DNA of 64,000 nucleotides from an uncultured Paracoccaceae bacterium (GCA_938028765.1 CALIZF010000002.1:1-64000); one strand, 5' to 3'. Counted from the stretch's first letter, positions 54,852-64,000 are shown. Made by a program: numbers and translations. The notes: generated by a model not told the origin, from the sequence alone.

Positions 54852-56855
54852 ATGTTCGACAAGATCCTGATCGCCAACCGGGGTGAAATCGCCTGCCGCG
54901 TCATCAAGACGGCCCGCAGGCTGGGGATCAGGACGGTCGCCGTGTTCTCGGACGCCGACCGGGGCGCGCTGCACGTGAAGATGGCGGACGAGGCCGTGCA
55001 CATCGGCCCGCCGCCTGCCGCGCAGAGCTACATCGTGATCGACAAGATCATGGACGCGATCCGGCGGACCGGCGCGCAGGCGGTCCATCCCGGCTACGGC
55101 TTCCTGTCGGAACGGCGCGATTTCGCCGCCGCGCTGGAGGCCGAGGGGGTGGTGTTCATCGGCCCGCCGTCCTCGGCCATCGAGGCCATGGGCGACAAGA
55201 TCACCTCGAAGAAGCTTGCGGCCGAGGCGGGGGTCTCTACCGTGCCGGGCTTCATGGGCCTGATCGAGGATGCCGACCATGCCGTGCGGATCGCCTCCGA
55301 AATCGGCTATCCGGTGATGATCAAGGCATCCGCAGGCGGCGGCGGCAAGGGGATGCGCATCGCCTGGAACGATTCCGAGGCGCGCGAGGGGTTTCAGTCC
55401 TCGCGGAACGAGGCGGCGGCATCCTTCGGCGACGACCGCATCTTCATCGAGAAGTTCGTGACGCAACCGCGCCACATCGAGATCCAGGTGTTGGCCGACA
55501 AGCACGGCAACTGCGTCTACCTGCACGAGCGCGAGTGCTCCCTCCAGCGGCGCAACCAGAAGGTGATCGAGGAGGCGCCCTCGCCCTTCCTCGATGCGGC
55601 CACCCGCAAGGCCATGGGCGAGCAGGCCTGCGCGCTCGCGCGTGCCGTGGGCTACACCAGCGCCGGCACGGTCGAGTTCATCGTGGACGGGAGCCGCAAC
55701 TTCTATTTCCTCGAGATGAACACGCGCCTGCAGGTGGAACACCCGGTGACCGAGCTGATCACCGGTATCGACCTTGTCGAACAGATGATCCGCGTCGCCG
55801 CCGGCGAGCCGCTGCCGTTCCGGCAGGAGGACCTCACGATCAACGGCTGGGCGTTGGAAAGCCGCCTCTATGCCGAAGACCCTTACCGCAACTTCCTGCC
55901 CTCGACCGGCCGGCTCACGCGCTATCGCCCGCCGGCAGAGGGGCCGACGCCGCGCGGGGGGATCGTGCGCAACGATACCGGGGTGACCGAGGGCGGCGAG
56001 ATCTCGATGTATTACGATCCGATGATCGCCAAGCTGTGCACCTGGGGCCCCGACCGGGCGGCGGCAATCGAGGAGATGCGCCTTGCCCTCGACACTTTCG
56101 AGGTCGAGGGGATCGGGCACAACCTGCCCTTCGTGGCGGCGGTGATGGACCATCCCCGCTTCGTCGCCGGCGCGATGACGACCGCCTTCATCGCCGAGGA
56201 ATACCCCGACGGGTTCCAGGGCGCGACGTTGCCCGAACCGATGCTGCGCCGCGTCGCCGCGGCGGCGGCGGCGATGAACCGGGTTGCCGAGATCCGGCGC
56301 ACCCGCATCTCGGGCACGATGGACAACCACCAGCGCCGGGTGGGCGACGACTGGGTGGTGACGGCCGGCGGCCACGACTATGTCGTCCGCATCGCCGCCG
56401 ACCGCGACGGCGCGACGGTGGCCTTCGCCGACGGCACGGCGCTTCGGGTGGCCAGCGACTGGACGCCGGGCCAGCCGCTCGCGCGGCTCATGGTGGACGG
56501 GGCGCCGCTGGTGATGAAGGTCGCCAAGATCTCGCACGGGTTCCGGGTGCGGCTGCGCGGGGCGGACCTGAAGGTGCATGTCCGCACGCCCCGGCAGGCC
56601 GCGCTGGCGAAGCTGATGCTCGAGAAGGCGCCGCCCGACACCTCGAAGTTTCTGCTGTGCCCGATGCCGGGCCTTCTCGTGCGCCTTGCGGTCGAGGTGG
56701 GGCAGGAGGTGCAGGAAGGCCAGGCGCTGGCCACTGTCGAGGCGATGAAGATGGAGAACATCCTGAAGGCCGAACGCCGCGCCGTGGTGAAGGCGATCCG
56801 GGCGCAGCCGGGCGCGAGCCTGCGCGTCGATGACGTCATCATGGAGTTCGAATGA
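54852..56855 (+). CDS. pccA: Propionyl-CoA carboxylase, alpha (biotin carboxylase/BCCP) subunit
   Basis: A 667-aa protein with an N-terminal biotin carboxylase (residues 1 to about 450), a BT linker region and a C-terminal biotin carrier. The carboxylase begins KILIANRGEIACRVIKTARRLG; ATP binding is at KASAGGGGKGMRIAWND near 157-173; ECSLQRRNQKVIEEAPSPFL lies near 223-242 and EMNTRLQVEHPVTELITGIDLVE near 290-312. The biotinylated Lys is in the EAMKMEN motif near residue 632. It carboxylates biotin with bicarbonate and ATP. A strong AAGAAGGGACAG precedes the ATG. The stop overlaps the next gene by 4 nt. Confidence 0.97.
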   Translation: MFDKILIANRGEIACRVIKTARRLGIRTVAVFSDADRGALHVKMADEAVHIGPPPAAQSYIVIDKIMDAIRRTGAQAVHPGYGFLSERRDFAAALEAEGVVFIGPPSSAIEAMGDKITSKKLAAEAGVSTVPGFMGLIEDADHAVRIASEIGYPVMIKASAGGGGKGMRIAWNDSEAREGFQSSRNEAAASFGDDRIFIEKFVTQPRHIEIQVLADKHGNCVYLHERECSLQRRNQKVIEEAPSPFLDAATRKAMGEQACALARAVGYTSAGTVEFIVDGSRNFYFLEMNTRLQVEHPVTELITGIDLVEQMIRVAAGEPLPFRQEDLTINGWALESRLYAEDPYRNFLPSTGRLTRYRPPAEGPTPRGGIVRNDTGVTEGGEISMYYDPMIAKLCTWGPDRAAAIEEMRLALDTFEVEGIGHNLPFVAAVMDHPRFVAGAMTTAFIAEEYPDGFQGATLPEPMLRRVAAAAAAMNRVAEIRRTRISGTMDNHQRRVGDDWVVTAGGHDYVVRIAADRDGATVAFADGTALRVASDWTPGQPLARLMVDGAPLVMKVAKISHGFRVRLRGADLKVHVRTPRQAALAKLMLEKAPPDTSKFLLCPMPGLLVRLAVEVGQEVQEGQALATVEAMKMENILKAERRAVVKAIRAQPGASLRVDDVIMEFE

Positions 56856-57205
56856 GACCGGCCCCTGCTTTTGCCGTTGCCTTCGCCTGCGCGGCCGCCG
56901 CGGCGCTGGTGGCGCTGTGGTGGATCGCGGGCACGACGCTGCGCATCCCCGGCACCACCATACCGGCCGCCTATGCGGCAGCCCCGTTTGCGGGGCTCGC
57001 GGTGTTCCAGATGGTCTTCGGCACGCTGGCCGCACGCTGGCGCGGCGCGGCCTTCTGGGCGGTCGCGCTGCCCCTGACCGGCGCGGTCGTCGTGCTGGCG
57101 CTGGCGGCGACGCTGACCGCTGCGGTCGAACCCGCGGCGGCGCTTGCGGCGGCGCTGGCGGTGCTCTTCGCCTTCGGCGCCTGGGCCGCAACGCGGGGGG
57201 CTTGA
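56852..57205 (+). CDS. Small membrane protein coupled to pccA
   Basis: A 117-aa very hydrophobic protein with about four membrane helices ([66 protein letters not shown] and [17 protein letters not shown]). The start ATG overlaps the pccA stop by 4 nt. It matches no named family that I can recall. Its tight coupling to pccA suggests it is co-expressed with propionyl-CoA carboxylase, but there is no mechanistic clue. It converges with the DUF4174 gene 4 nt away. Confidence 0.6.
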   Translation: MRPAPAFAVAFACAAAAALVALWWIAGTTLRIPGTTIPAAYAAAPFAGLAVFQMVFGTLAARWRGAAFWAVALPLTGAVVVLALAATLTAAVEPAAALAAALAVLFAFGAWAATRGA

Positions 57206-57209
57206 TGCG

Positions 57210-57695
57210 TCAGCGCCCCGCCGGCCGCTGTTCGAGGATCTCCTGCCGGCGCAGCGGGAAGCGGTCGATCGTGTGCACGATGTCGCGGATCCGCCAGGCC
57301 GAGGGGTTGCGCCGCTTCACCTCGCCGTCCTTGTCCATGATGACGAGGCTGAAGCCCCGCGGGCGCATCCGCTGGCGCACCTCGGTCCGGGCGGCCGGAT
57401 CGGTATCGACGATCACGATCACGTCGCGCTCCTCGAGGTCGGCGCTGCCCTCGGCCAGATACTGCATCTGGCGAATGAACTGCGGGTCGTTCGGCGTGTC
57501 CGCGAACACGAGGATCGGGCGCAGGCGCCAGAGATACCCGTCCAGATCGGCGTCCCGCGCGTCGATCGGGCCCCACCGCGGGGCGTCGGGCGCCGCGTCG
57601 GACGCCGGCGGGGGTGCCGCCGCGGCCAGCGTCTCGGCGGCGGCTGCAGCGGGCGCAAGGCCGATGGCAAGGATGATGGCAATGACCGTGTTCAT
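57210..57695 (-). CDS. DUF4174 domain-containing secreted protein
   Basis: A 161-aa protein with a signal peptide ([23 protein letters not shown]). The mature part has the DUF4174 pattern: [43 protein letters not shown] near residues 60-100 and [41 protein letters not shown] near 113-152, reminiscent of a thioredoxin-like fold without the CxxC. It should be periplasmic. Function is unknown. It lies between pccA's partner and mcm on the opposite strand, divergent from mcm with a 72-nt spacer. Confidence 0.8.
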   Translation of the reverse strand: MNTVIAIILAIGLAPAAAAAETLAAAAPPPASDAAPDAPRWGPIDARDADLDGYLWRLRPILVFADTPNDPQFIRQMQYLAEGSADLEERDVIVIVDTDPAARTEVRQRMRPRGFSLVIMDKDGEVKRRNPSAWRIRDIVHTIDRFPLRRQEILEQRPAGR

Positions 57696-57767
57696 GCGCC
57701 CTCCGTCTGCCCTGCATATAAGGGCGCGGACAGGCGAGACAAACGACAAGCCCGAGAGGATCGGACC

Positions 57768-59912
57768 ATGACCCACAGCATCGACGACTGGCGCAGGCTT
57801 GCCGCAAGGGAGCTGCGCGGCGCGGACCCCGAAACGCTGACCTGGGCGACGCTCGAGGGCATCCGGGTCCGGCCGCTCTACACCGCCGCCGATACGGCGG
57901 ACCTGCCCCATATGGGTAGCCTGCCCGGCCTTCCCCCCTTCACCCGCGGCGTGCGGGCGACGATGTATGCCGGGCGGCCCTGGACGATCCGGCAGTATGC
58001 GGGCTTTTCGACGGCCGAGGAATCGAACGCCTTCTACCGCAAGGCGCTGGCCGCCGGGCAGCAGGGCGTGTCGGTGGCCTTCGACCTGGCCACGCACCGC
58101 GGCTACGACAGCGACCACCCGCGCGTTGTGGGCGACGTGGGCAAGGCCGGCGTGGCGATCGACAGCGTCGAGGACATGAAGATCCTCTTCGACGGCATCC
58201 CGCTCGACAGGGTCAGCGTCTCGATGACCATGAACGGGGCAGTGATCCCGGTGCTTGCGAGCTTCATCGTCGCGGGCGAGGAACAGGGGGTGGCGCGGTC
58301 GGCCCTGTCGGGCACGATCCAGAACGACATCCTGAAGGAATTCATGGTGCGGAACACCTACATCTACCCGCCCGAGCCTTCGATGCGGATCGTGGCCGAC
58401 ATCATCGAGTTCACCGCGGCCGAGATGCCGAAGTTCAACTCGATCTCGATCTCGGGCTACCACATGCAGGAGGCGGGCGCGAACCTGGTGCAGGAACTTG
58501 CGTTCACGCTCGCCGACGGGAAGGAATACGTGAAGGCCGCCATGGCGCGGGGCATGGACGTCGATGCCTTCGCGGGGCGGCTGTCGTTCTTCTTCGCCAT
58601 CGGGATGAACCTCTTCATGGAGGCCGCAAAGCTGCGCGCCGCGCGTCTCCTGTGGCACCGGATCATGACGGGGTTCGGCGCGAAGAAACCCGAGTCGCTC
58701 ATGCTGCGCACGCATTGCCAGACCTCGGGCGTCTCGTTGCAGGAGCAGGACCCGATGAACAACATCGTGCGCACCGCCTACGAGGCGCTGGCGGCCGTGC
58801 TTGGCGGCACGCAGAGCCTGCACACCAACAGCTTCGACGAGGCGATCGCGCTGCCGACCGAGTTCAGCGCCCGCATCGCCCGCAACACCCAGCTGATCCT
58901 GCAGGAGGAAACGGGGGTCACGCGGGTCGTCGATCCGCTGGCGGGCAGCTATTACGTCGAGGCGCTGACCGCCGAACTCGCCGACCGCGCCTGGGCCCTG
59001 ATCGAGGAGGTCGAGGGCATGGGCGGCATGACCCGCGCCGTTGCCAGCGGGATGCCGAAGCTGCGGATCGAGGAAACCGCCGCCCGCCGGCAGGCGATGA
59101 TCGACCGCGGCGAAGAGGTGATCGTCGGCGTCAACAAGTATCGCAAGGACAGCGAGGACCCGATCGAGATCCTGCAGATCGACAACATGGCGGTGCGCGC
59201 CGCGCAGGTCGCGCGGCTGGAGCGGGTGCGCGCGACGCGCGATGCCGCCGCCTGCGCGGCCGCGTTGGCCGAGGTGGAACGGCGCGCGCGCGAGGGCGGC
59301 AACCTTCTCGCGGCTGCGGTGGACGCGGCGCGGGCGCGCGCGACGGTCGGGGAGATCAGCATGGCGATGGAAAAGGTGTTCGGCCGCCACCGGGCCGAGG
59401 TGCAGACGCTGGCCGGCGTCTATGGCGCGGCCTACGAGGGCGACGAAGGCTTTGCCGCGATCCAGCGCGATGTCGAGCGTTTCGCCGAGGAAGAGGGGCG
59501 GCGGCCGCGCATGCTGGTCGTCAAGATGGGCCAGGACGGGCACGACCGCGGCGCCAAGGTGATCGCCACCGCCTTCGCCGACATCGGCTTCGACGTGGAT
59601 GTGGGGCCGCTGTTCCAGACGCCCGAGGAGGCGGCCCAGGATGCCATCGACAACGACGTGCATGTGGTGGGGATCTCGTCCCAGGCGGCCGGTCACCGGA
59701 CGCTGGCGCCGAAGCTGATCGAGGCGCTGCGCGCCCAGGGCGCGGACGACATCCTCGTGATCTGCGGCGGCGTGATCCCGCAGCAGGATTACGATTTCCT
59801 GAAGTCGGCCGGGGTGCGGGCGATCTTCGGCCCGGGCACGAACATCCCGGCGGCCGCGCGCGAGATCCTGGACCTGATCCGCGCCGCGCGTCCGGCGCGG
59901 GCGGCGGAATAG
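57768..59912 (+). CDS. mcm: Methylmalonyl-CoA mutase
   Basis: A 714-aa adenosylcobalamin enzyme converting (R)-methylmalonyl-CoA to succinyl-CoA, the last step of propionyl-CoA assimilation. The N-terminal barrel binds CoA ([68 protein letters not shown] near residues 67-135; [28 protein letters not shown] near 180-210). The C-terminal B12 domain shows [36 protein letters not shown] near 585-622, with the cobalt-ligand His in DGHDRG, then GG at [12 protein letters not shown]. It is a single-chain form, so no separate small subunit is needed. It follows the DUF4174 gene divergently. Confidence 0.97.
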   Translation: MTHSIDDWRRLAARELRGADPETLTWATLEGIRVRPLYTAADTADLPHMGSLPGLPPFTRGVRATMYAGRPWTIRQYAGFSTAEESNAFYRKALAAGQQGVSVAFDLATHRGYDSDHPRVVGDVGKAGVAIDSVEDMKILFDGIPLDRVSVSMTMNGAVIPVLASFIVAGEEQGVARSALSGTIQNDILKEFMVRNTYIYPPEPSMRIVADIIEFTAAEMPKFNSISISGYHMQEAGANLVQELAFTLADGKEYVKAAMARGMDVDAFAGRLSFFFAIGMNLFMEAAKLRAARLLWHRIMTGFGAKKPESLMLRTHCQTSGVSLQEQDPMNNIVRTAYEALAAVLGGTQSLHTNSFDEAIALPTEFSARIARNTQLILQEETGVTRVVDPLAGSYYVEALTAELADRAWALIEEVEGMGGMTRAVASGMPKLRIEETAARRQAMIDRGEEVIVGVNKYRKDSEDPIEILQIDNMAVRAAQVARLERVRATRDAAACAAALAEVERRAREGGNLLAAAVDAARARATVGEISMAMEKVFGRHRAEVQTLAGVYGAAYEGDEGFAAIQRDVERFAEEEGRRPRMLVVKMGQDGHDRGAKVIATAFADIGFDVDVGPLFQTPEEAAQDAIDNDVHVVGISSQAAGHRTLAPKLIEALRAQGADDILVICGGVIPQQDYDFLKSAGVRAIFGPGTNIPAAAREILDLIRAARPARAAE

Positions 59913-60002
59913 CGCGCGCCGTCGGGGCGCCGCCATGGGCTGCCGGCGAAGCCGGGGCAGGGTCGGCCGGGGCAGGATGACGCCGCACGGAGGCAGAAAG
60001 GC

Positions 60003-60749
60003 ATGGGTCTGACGCTCGAACAGGGGCCGGCGGGGCCGGTCTACGGGCCGGCGGCAGGCGCGGCGCTGCCGGGGGTGGTGATCCTGCACGGGTCCGAAGG
60101 CCCCTGGTCGGGGTGGAGCCACCGCTTCGCCGCGATCCTCGCCGCGCACGGGCTTCTGGCGCTGCCGCATGCCTATGGCGAGGGGGATGTCTGGGGCGCG
60201 GGGCCGATCCGGGACGTGGACCTTGCGGCGGTGCCGGCCGCCGGGCGGGCGCTGGCGGCGCATCCGCGCGCGTCGGGGCGGGTGGGCCTTCTCGGCTGGT
60301 CGAAGGGCGGCGAGATGGCGCTGCTGGTCGGCGCGCTGATGGGGGCCGACGGGCCCTTCGCCTGCATTGCCGCCCATGCGCCGACCGGCCTCGTGACCGG
60401 GGCCTTCGATCCGGCGACGTTCCGCGCCGGGCTGGCGCAGGGCGGCGCAGGGCGGCTGCCGGTGGACCCGGCCGGGCCGCGCGCCTGGGTCTGGGCCGGG
60501 CGCGACGACCGGCTCGCACCCGGCGCGCCGATTCCGGTCGAGGACTGCGCGGTGCCGGTCTTCCTTTCGATCGGCACCGCCGACCCGATCGTCGATCCCG
60601 CCCGCACGCTGGCGTTGGCCGACCGGCTGGCGGCCGCAGGGCGGCCGGCGGACCTCCTCGTGGCCGAGGGGCAGGGGCACGGCTACGACTTCGACACCGA
60701 GCCGCTACTGTGGCAGCGGCTTCTCGCCTTCTTCCGGCGGCACCTGTGA
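60003..60749 (+). CDS. Dienelactone-hydrolase/BAAT-type alpha/beta hydrolase
   Basis: A 248-aa alpha/beta hydrolase. The oxyanion region is VVILHGSEGPWSGW near residues 25-38. The nucleophile elbow is GLLGWSKGGEMALLVGAL, with Ser near residue 99 and a Lys after it, as in the acyl-CoA thioester hydrolase/BAAT C-terminal family. A late acid lies in IGTADPIVD near 195-203 and the His in AEGQGHGYDFD near 221-231. It may hydrolyse an acyl-CoA or other ester. The stop overlaps the next GTG by 4 nt. Confidence 0.8.
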   Translation: MGLTLEQGPAGPVYGPAAGAALPGVVILHGSEGPWSGWSHRFAAILAAHGLLALPHAYGEGDVWGAGPIRDVDLAAVPAAGRALAAHPRASGRVGLLGWSKGGEMALLVGALMGADGPFACIAAHAPTGLVTGAFDPATFRAGLAQGGAGRLPVDPAGPRAWVWAGRDDRLAPGAPIPVEDCAVPVFLSIGTADPIVDPARTLALADRLAAAGRPADLLVAEGQGHGYDFDTEPLLWQRLLAFFRRHL

Positions 60750-61363
60750 CCGCCGCGCCGATCGCCCCCCCGATCGCGTTCGATCATCTCGCCATCGCTG
60801 CCGCGCGGCTTCAGGACGCCGCGGCGGTCGAGGCGGCGCTCGGCGTGCCGCTGGCGCAGGGCGGCGCGCATCCGGCCTTCGGCACGCACAACCGCCTCCT
60901 GTCGCTGGGGCCGGGCGAATATCTCGAGGTGATCGCGGCCGATCCCGCCGCGCCGCCGCCCGCACGGCCGCGGTGGTTCGGGCTCGACGCCTTCCGCGGG
61001 CCGCCGCGGCCCGTCCACTGGATCGCGCGCGGCGATCGGCTGGACCTCTGGCCCGAGGCGGGCGCCCCGATGGCCCTCGCCCGCGGGCCCTACGCCTGGG
61101 AGATCACCGTGCGCGCCGACGGCCGGCCGCCCCTCGGGGGGGCGCTGCCCGCGCTGATCCGCTGGCGGGGGGCGGCGCATCCCGCCGACGCGCTGCCCGA
61201 CCGCGGCGTTCGCCTGCACCGCCTGATCCTGCGCGCGCCCGATCCCGCGGCGCTGGCCGCGCGCCTCGGCACCGTGCTGGCCGACCCGCGGGTGACGGTC
61301 GAGGCGGGGCCGCCGGGCCTGTCGGCGGTGCTGGCGACGCCGGGCGGGCGGGTGACGCTGTGA
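60746..61363 (+). CDS. Glyoxalase-like (VOC) protein
   Basis: A 205-aa protein starting at GTG (60746) inside the previous stop. IAFDHLAIAAARLQDAAAVEAALGVPLAQGGAHPAFGTHNRLLSLGPGEYLEVIAADP near residues 9-65 matches the Glyoxalase_3/'glyoxalase-like domain' form with His and Glu in metal positions. The second half has a weaker copy. Substrate unknown. It overlaps the next gene by 4 nt, so a chain of translational coupling links it to the hydrolase and the acetyltransferase. Confidence 0.75.
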   Translation: MTAAPIAPPIAFDHLAIAAARLQDAAAVEAALGVPLAQGGAHPAFGTHNRLLSLGPGEYLEVIAADPAAPPPARPRWFGLDAFRGPPRPVHWIARGDRLDLWPEAGAPMALARGPYAWEITVRADGRPPLGGALPALIRWRGAAHPADALPDRGVRLHRLILRAPDPAALAARLGTVLADPRVTVEAGPPGLSAVLATPGGRVTL

Positions 61364-61836
61364 TCCGCCCCGCCACCGCGGCCGACGCCGGGGCGATCGC
61401 GGCGATCTGGAACCCGGTGATCCTCGACACGGCCGTGACCTTCGAATCGGTTCCGAAGACGCCCGCCGACGTGGCCGCGCTGATCGCCGCCCGTCCGGTG
61501 TTCCTCGTGGCCGAGGCGGCGGGCGGCATCGCCGGCTTCGCCTCCTGCGGGCAGTTCCGCAGCGGCACCGGCTATGCGCGGACGATGGAACATACGATCG
61601 TTCTGGCACCGGCGGCGCGGGGCCGGGGCCTCGGCCGGGCGCTGATGGCCGGAATCGAGGATCGCGCACGCGCCCGCCGGGCGCATTCGATCTTCGCCGG
61701 CGTCAGCGCCGAGAACCCCGACGGCATCGCCTTCCATGCCGCCGTCGGCTATGCCGAGGTCGCGCGGCTGCGCGCGGTCGGCTGGAAGTTCGGCCGCTGG
61801 ATGGACCTTGTGCTGATGCAGAAGTTCCTCGGCTGA
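61360..61836 (+). CDS. GNAT acetyltransferase (phosphinothricin/methionine-sulfoximine type)
   Basis: A 158-aa acetyltransferase beginning VIRPATAADAGAIAAIWNPVILDTAVTFESVPKTPADVAALI, the opening of the Pat/MddA-like group. The acetyl-CoA motif is LAPAARGRGLGRALMAGIEDRARARRAHSIFAGVSAENPDGIAFHAAVGY near residues 83-130, and GWKFGRWMDLVLMQKFL closes the protein. Known relatives acetylate phosphinothricin or methionine sulfoximine; here the substrate is only inferred. The GTG start (61360) overlaps the VOC stop. The TerB-like gene starts 20 nt downstream. Confidence 0.85.
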   Translation: MIRPATAADAGAIAAIWNPVILDTAVTFESVPKTPADVAALIAARPVFLVAEAAGGIAGFASCGQFRSGTGYARTMEHTIVLAPAARGRGLGRALMAGIEDRARARRAHSIFAGVSAENPDGIAFHAAVGYAEVARLRAVGWKFGRWMDLVLMQKFLG

Positions 61837-61855
61837 CACCGCCCGCCCGCCTGCT

Positions 61856-62563
61856 ATGCTGCCGCGCGTGCCGGATCGCCCCTCCCTCTGGTCGCGGATC
61901 GCCGCGGCGGTTACCGCGCTGGCCTCGGGCGAGGCGCTGGCGGCGGTTTTCGACCGCCTGCGCGCCCCGCCCGAACGCAGCGTGGCCTTCACCATCGCGG
62001 TGATCGCACTGTCGGCCAAGCTGGCCAAGGCCGACGGGCAGGTGACGCGGGACGAGGTCGCGGCCTTCCGGCAGGTGTTCACCATCCCCGAGGGCGAGGA
62101 GGCGAACGCGGCGCGGGTGTTCAACCTCGCCCGTCAGGACGTGGCGGGGTTCGAGCACTACGCCCGCAAGATCGCCGCCATGTTCGCCGGCGACCGCGAG
62201 ACGCGGATCGACGTGCTGGAAGCGCTGTTCCATGTCGCGATGGCCGACGGGCACCTGCATCCCGGCGAGGAGGCCTATCTGCGGACGGTGGCCACGATCC
62301 TGGGGCTCGACGGGCCGTGTTTCCGCGCGATGCGGCAGCGGTTCGTCCCCGAAGCGCCGGCCGATCCCTGGGAGGTGCTGGGGGTCGATCCCGAGGCGGA
62401 CCTCGACACCGTCCGGGCTGCCTGGCGCAGGGCGGTCATGGAAAGCCACCCCGACCGGATGCTGGCCCGCGGCGTGCCCGAAGAGGCGCTGCGCCTTGCC
62501 GAGCGGCGCCTTGCCGCCGTCAACGACGCCTGGGAGAAGATCCGCGCGGCGCGGGCGGGTTGA
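61856..62563 (+). CDS. TerB/J-domain protein (DjlA-like)
   Basis: A 235-aa protein. Residues about 40-160 form a TerB-like helical domain (AVIALSAKLAKADGQVTRDEVAAFRQVF and FHVAMADGHLHPGEEAYLRTVATILGLD, each with an Asp-Gly turn). Residues about 170-232 form a J domain: DPWEVLGVDPEADLDTVRAAWRRAVMESHPDRM, with the HPD motif that stimulates DnaK. This is the DjlA-like arrangement but without an N-terminal membrane anchor. It likely acts as a co-chaperone in the cytoplasm. The stop overlaps the next ATG by one base. Confidence 0.88.
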   Translation: MLPRVPDRPSLWSRIAAAVTALASGEALAAVFDRLRAPPERSVAFTIAVIALSAKLAKADGQVTRDEVAAFRQVFTIPEGEEANAARVFNLARQDVAGFEHYARKIAAMFAGDRETRIDVLEALFHVAMADGHLHPGEEAYLRTVATILGLDGPCFRAMRQRFVPEAPADPWEVLGVDPEADLDTVRAAWRRAVMESHPDRMLARGVPEEALRLAERRLAAVNDAWEKIRAARAG

Positions 62564-63582
62564 TGCGCCTGCGGCTGGCGACCTGGAACATCGAATGGAT
62601 GACGGCCCTCTTCGACGAGGCGGGCCGGCTGCTCGAGGATGCCGGCCCCTCGCGCCGCAGCGGGGTGACGCGGGGCGACCAGCTGGCGGGCGTCGGCATC
62701 GTTCTGACCGCGCTCGACGCCGATGCGGTGGTGATCGTCGAGGCGCCCGACGAGGGGCCGCGCCGGTCCGCTGTGCAGGCGCTGGAAACGCTGGCAAGGG
62801 CGATCGGGCTGCGCGCGCACCGCGCCCTGATCGGGTTTCCGAGCCCCACCGAACAGGAGATCGCGGTGCTGTTCGACCCCGGCCGGATCGCGCTGGCGCA
62901 TGACCCGCAGGGCGCGCCCGGCGGCTGGCCGCCGCGTTTCGACGGCATGGCGCGGATCGACCCCGGCGACGGGCGGCCCTTCCGCGTCCGGTTCGCCCGG
63001 GCGCCGCTGGAACTCGCCGCCGTGCCCGCCGGGGGACGGCCGTTCCGTCTGATCGGGGTGCACGCCAAAAGCCAGGCGCCGCGGCACCTGCACGACCCCG
63101 CCCGGCGCGCGCGCGTGGCGGCGGAAAGCCGACGCAAGCAGATCGCGCAATGCCTGTGGCTGCGCGCGCGGATCGAGGTGCATCTGGCCGCGGGCGACGC
63201 GCTGGTGGTCATGGGCGACCTCAACGACGGCCCTGGCACCGCCGGGACCGGGTCGGGTCCGGGCCGGTCCGCGGTCGAGATCGTGCTGGGCGAGGGCGCG
63301 CCGCCGGACCTGCGCCTGCACGATCCCCATGCAGCGGCGGCCCTGCGCCGGCCGCGCGCGCCGGTGCCGGCAACGGCGCGGTTCTGGATCGCGCCGCAGG
63401 GCCGGTATCTGCCGGCGCTGCTCGACTATGCGATGGTCTCGCCCGCGCTGATGGCCCGTAACCCGCGCTGGCGGATCTGGCATCCGCTGGACGATCCCGC
63501 GATCCGCGCCAACACCGACCTGTCGGCGGCGCTGCTGGCGGCGTCGGATCACTTCCCGGTGACGCTGGATCTGGACCTGTGA
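62563..63582 (+). CDS. Endonuclease/exonuclease/phosphatase-fold protein
   Basis: A 339-aa protein opening MRLRLATWNIEWM, with the metal-binding Asn-Ile-Glu start of the EEP fold. Further landmarks are DADAVVIVEAPDEG near residues 53-67, LIGVHAKSQAPRHLHD near 163-178, the metal-binding VVMGDLNDGPGT near 214-225 and the final ASDHFPVTLDLDL with Asp-His near 325-338. It may be a nuclease, phosphatase or phosphodiesterase. No signal peptide is evident. It overlaps the TerB/J gene by one base and the next frame's upstream codons by a few bases. Confidence 0.85.
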   Translation: MRLRLATWNIEWMTALFDEAGRLLEDAGPSRRSGVTRGDQLAGVGIVLTALDADAVVIVEAPDEGPRRSAVQALETLARAIGLRAHRALIGFPSPTEQEIAVLFDPGRIALAHDPQGAPGGWPPRFDGMARIDPGDGRPFRVRFARAPLELAAVPAGGRPFRLIGVHAKSQAPRHLHDPARRARVAAESRRKQIAQCLWLRARIEVHLAAGDALVVMGDLNDGPGTAGTGSGPGRSAVEIVLGEGAPPDLRLHDPHAAAALRRPRAPVPATARFWIAPQGRYLPALLDYAMVSPALMARNPRWRIWHPLDDPAIRANTDLSAALLAASDHFPVTLDLDL

Positions 63583-63614
63583 CGGCCCCGCGCGGCTGCG
63601 GTATCCTCTGTCCC

Positions 63615-63968
63615 ATGCGCAGCCTGATCGTCGCCGTCATGATCGCCGCCGCCCTGCCCGCCGCCGCGCAGGACACGGCCCCGCGCGCCGGGGACGGCAG
63701 CGGGGACATGGCCGAGGGGATCGACCTGTTGGGCGAGGGGGCGCGGCTCCTGCTGCGCGGCCTGATGGCCGAGATGGAGCCCGCCTTGCGCGAATTCGGC
63801 GCCGACCTCGCCGCGTTGCGCCCGATGCTCGAGGATCTCGCGCGCATGATCGGCGACGTGCGCAACTATCAGGCGCCCGAGATGTTGCCCAACGGCGACA
63901 TCATCATCCGCCGCAGGCCGCCGGAACCCGCCCCCGAAGCGGGCGAGGGCGGCCAGATCGACCTCTGA
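63615..63968 (+). CDS. Small secreted hypothetical protein
   Basis: A 117-aa protein. The start at 63615 (MRSLIVAVMIAAALPAAAQD) gives a signal peptide cleaved near residue 18; the open frame extends to 63579 but overlaps the previous gene. The mature part is helical and acidic (MAEGIDLLGEGARLLLRGLMAEMEPALREFGADLAALRPMLEDLARMIGDV) and ends in a Pro/Glu-rich segment. Proteins of this kind are common in Rhodobacterales as putative periplasmic proteins, with no known role. It is 33 nt after the previous stop and the last complete gene in the window. Confidence 0.7.
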   Translation: MRSLIVAVMIAAALPAAAQDTAPRAGDGSGDMAEGIDLLGEGARLLLRGLMAEMEPALREFGADLAALRPMLEDLARMIGDVRNYQAPEMLPNGDIIIRRRPPEPAPEAGEGGQIDL

Positions 63969-64000
63969 CCGGCCTGGTCGGTCAGGCGTCGGTCACCGCA

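Noticed and set aside
57696-60680. Long minus-strand open frame continuing upstream of the DUF4174 gene
   Set aside because: It is antisense to methylmalonyl-CoA mutase, whose motifs are unmistakable. Only the 57210-57695 part carries a signal peptide and domain.

Overview
The window reads as chromosomal DNA of a high-GC alphaproteobacterium of the Rhodobacterales (Rhodobacter/Paracoccus-type). The reasons are the very GC-rich codon use, the presence of ChpT (CckA-ChpT-CtrA phosphorelay), an olsBA ornithine-lipid operon, a PccR-type short-chain acyl-CoA regulator upstream of pccB...pccA-mcm, and many small family-restricted proteins (DUF3553, DUF1467, DUF4174, DUF465). Genes are densely packed, with many start/stop overlaps of 1-4 nt. 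I see no rRNA, tRNA or CRISPR array. The 5' end cuts a sugar-binding ABC protein.

Layout. (1) 1-436: end of a periplasmic sugar-binding protein. (2) 437-2275: about 1.8 kb with no intact gene, holding a decayed IS5-type transposase fragment and a broken P4-type integrase. (3) 2276-8265: DUF1800/DUF1501 secreted pair, an orphan receiver protein, methylmalonyl-CoA epimerase, DUF1467, an EI24 membrane protein, a nitroreductase and a small lytic transglycosylase. (4) 8255-14719: a glycan locus with two GT2-type proteins on the minus strand and a DxD glycosyltransferase followed by a three-part 666-aa protein on the plus strand. (5) 14837-19194: ring-cleavage dioxygenase-like VOC protein, MoxR ATPase plus VWA protein, and a DUF2059 secreted protein. 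(6) 19380-24552: rplU-rpmA, GNAT, obgE-proB, proA. (7) 24556-27103: chpT, DUF3553, olsB-olsA. (8) 27409-31444: a four-gene polyamine-type ABC importer, followed by a frameshifted RTX calcium-binding pseudogene. (9) 32891-39979: aminomutase-like aminotransferase and enolase-superfamily gene, rnhA with a TRIC-type membrane protein, regulators, a hydrolase and a DMT transporter.

(10) 39960-46951: a complete choline uptake and oxidation locus. choX-choW-choV run leftward and betI-betB-betA rightward from a shared intergenic region carrying a BetI-like palindrome. Imported choline is oxidised by BetA and BetB to glycine betaine under BetI control. (11) 47225-59912: Bcr/CflA exporter, pccR, CoxG-like protein, two small minus-strand genes, then pccB, five little-studied genes, pccA, two more small genes and mcm. 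With the epimerase at 5755 this gives the full route propionyl-CoA -> (S)- then (R)-methylmalonyl-CoA -> succinyl-CoA. TTTGCAA-type boxes precede both pccR and pccB. (12) 60003-63968: a tightly coupled run of hydrolase, VOC protein, GNAT, TerB/J-domain protein, an endonuclease/exonuclease/phosphatase-fold protein and a small secreted protein.

The most interesting material is the paired PccR-like boxes with the uncharacterised genes between pccB and pccA, the tripartite protein of the glycan locus, the intra-operon hairpins in the choline and polyamine operons, and the two decayed regions (integrase/IS5 and RTX). I did not find a whole system that I could defend as entirely new.
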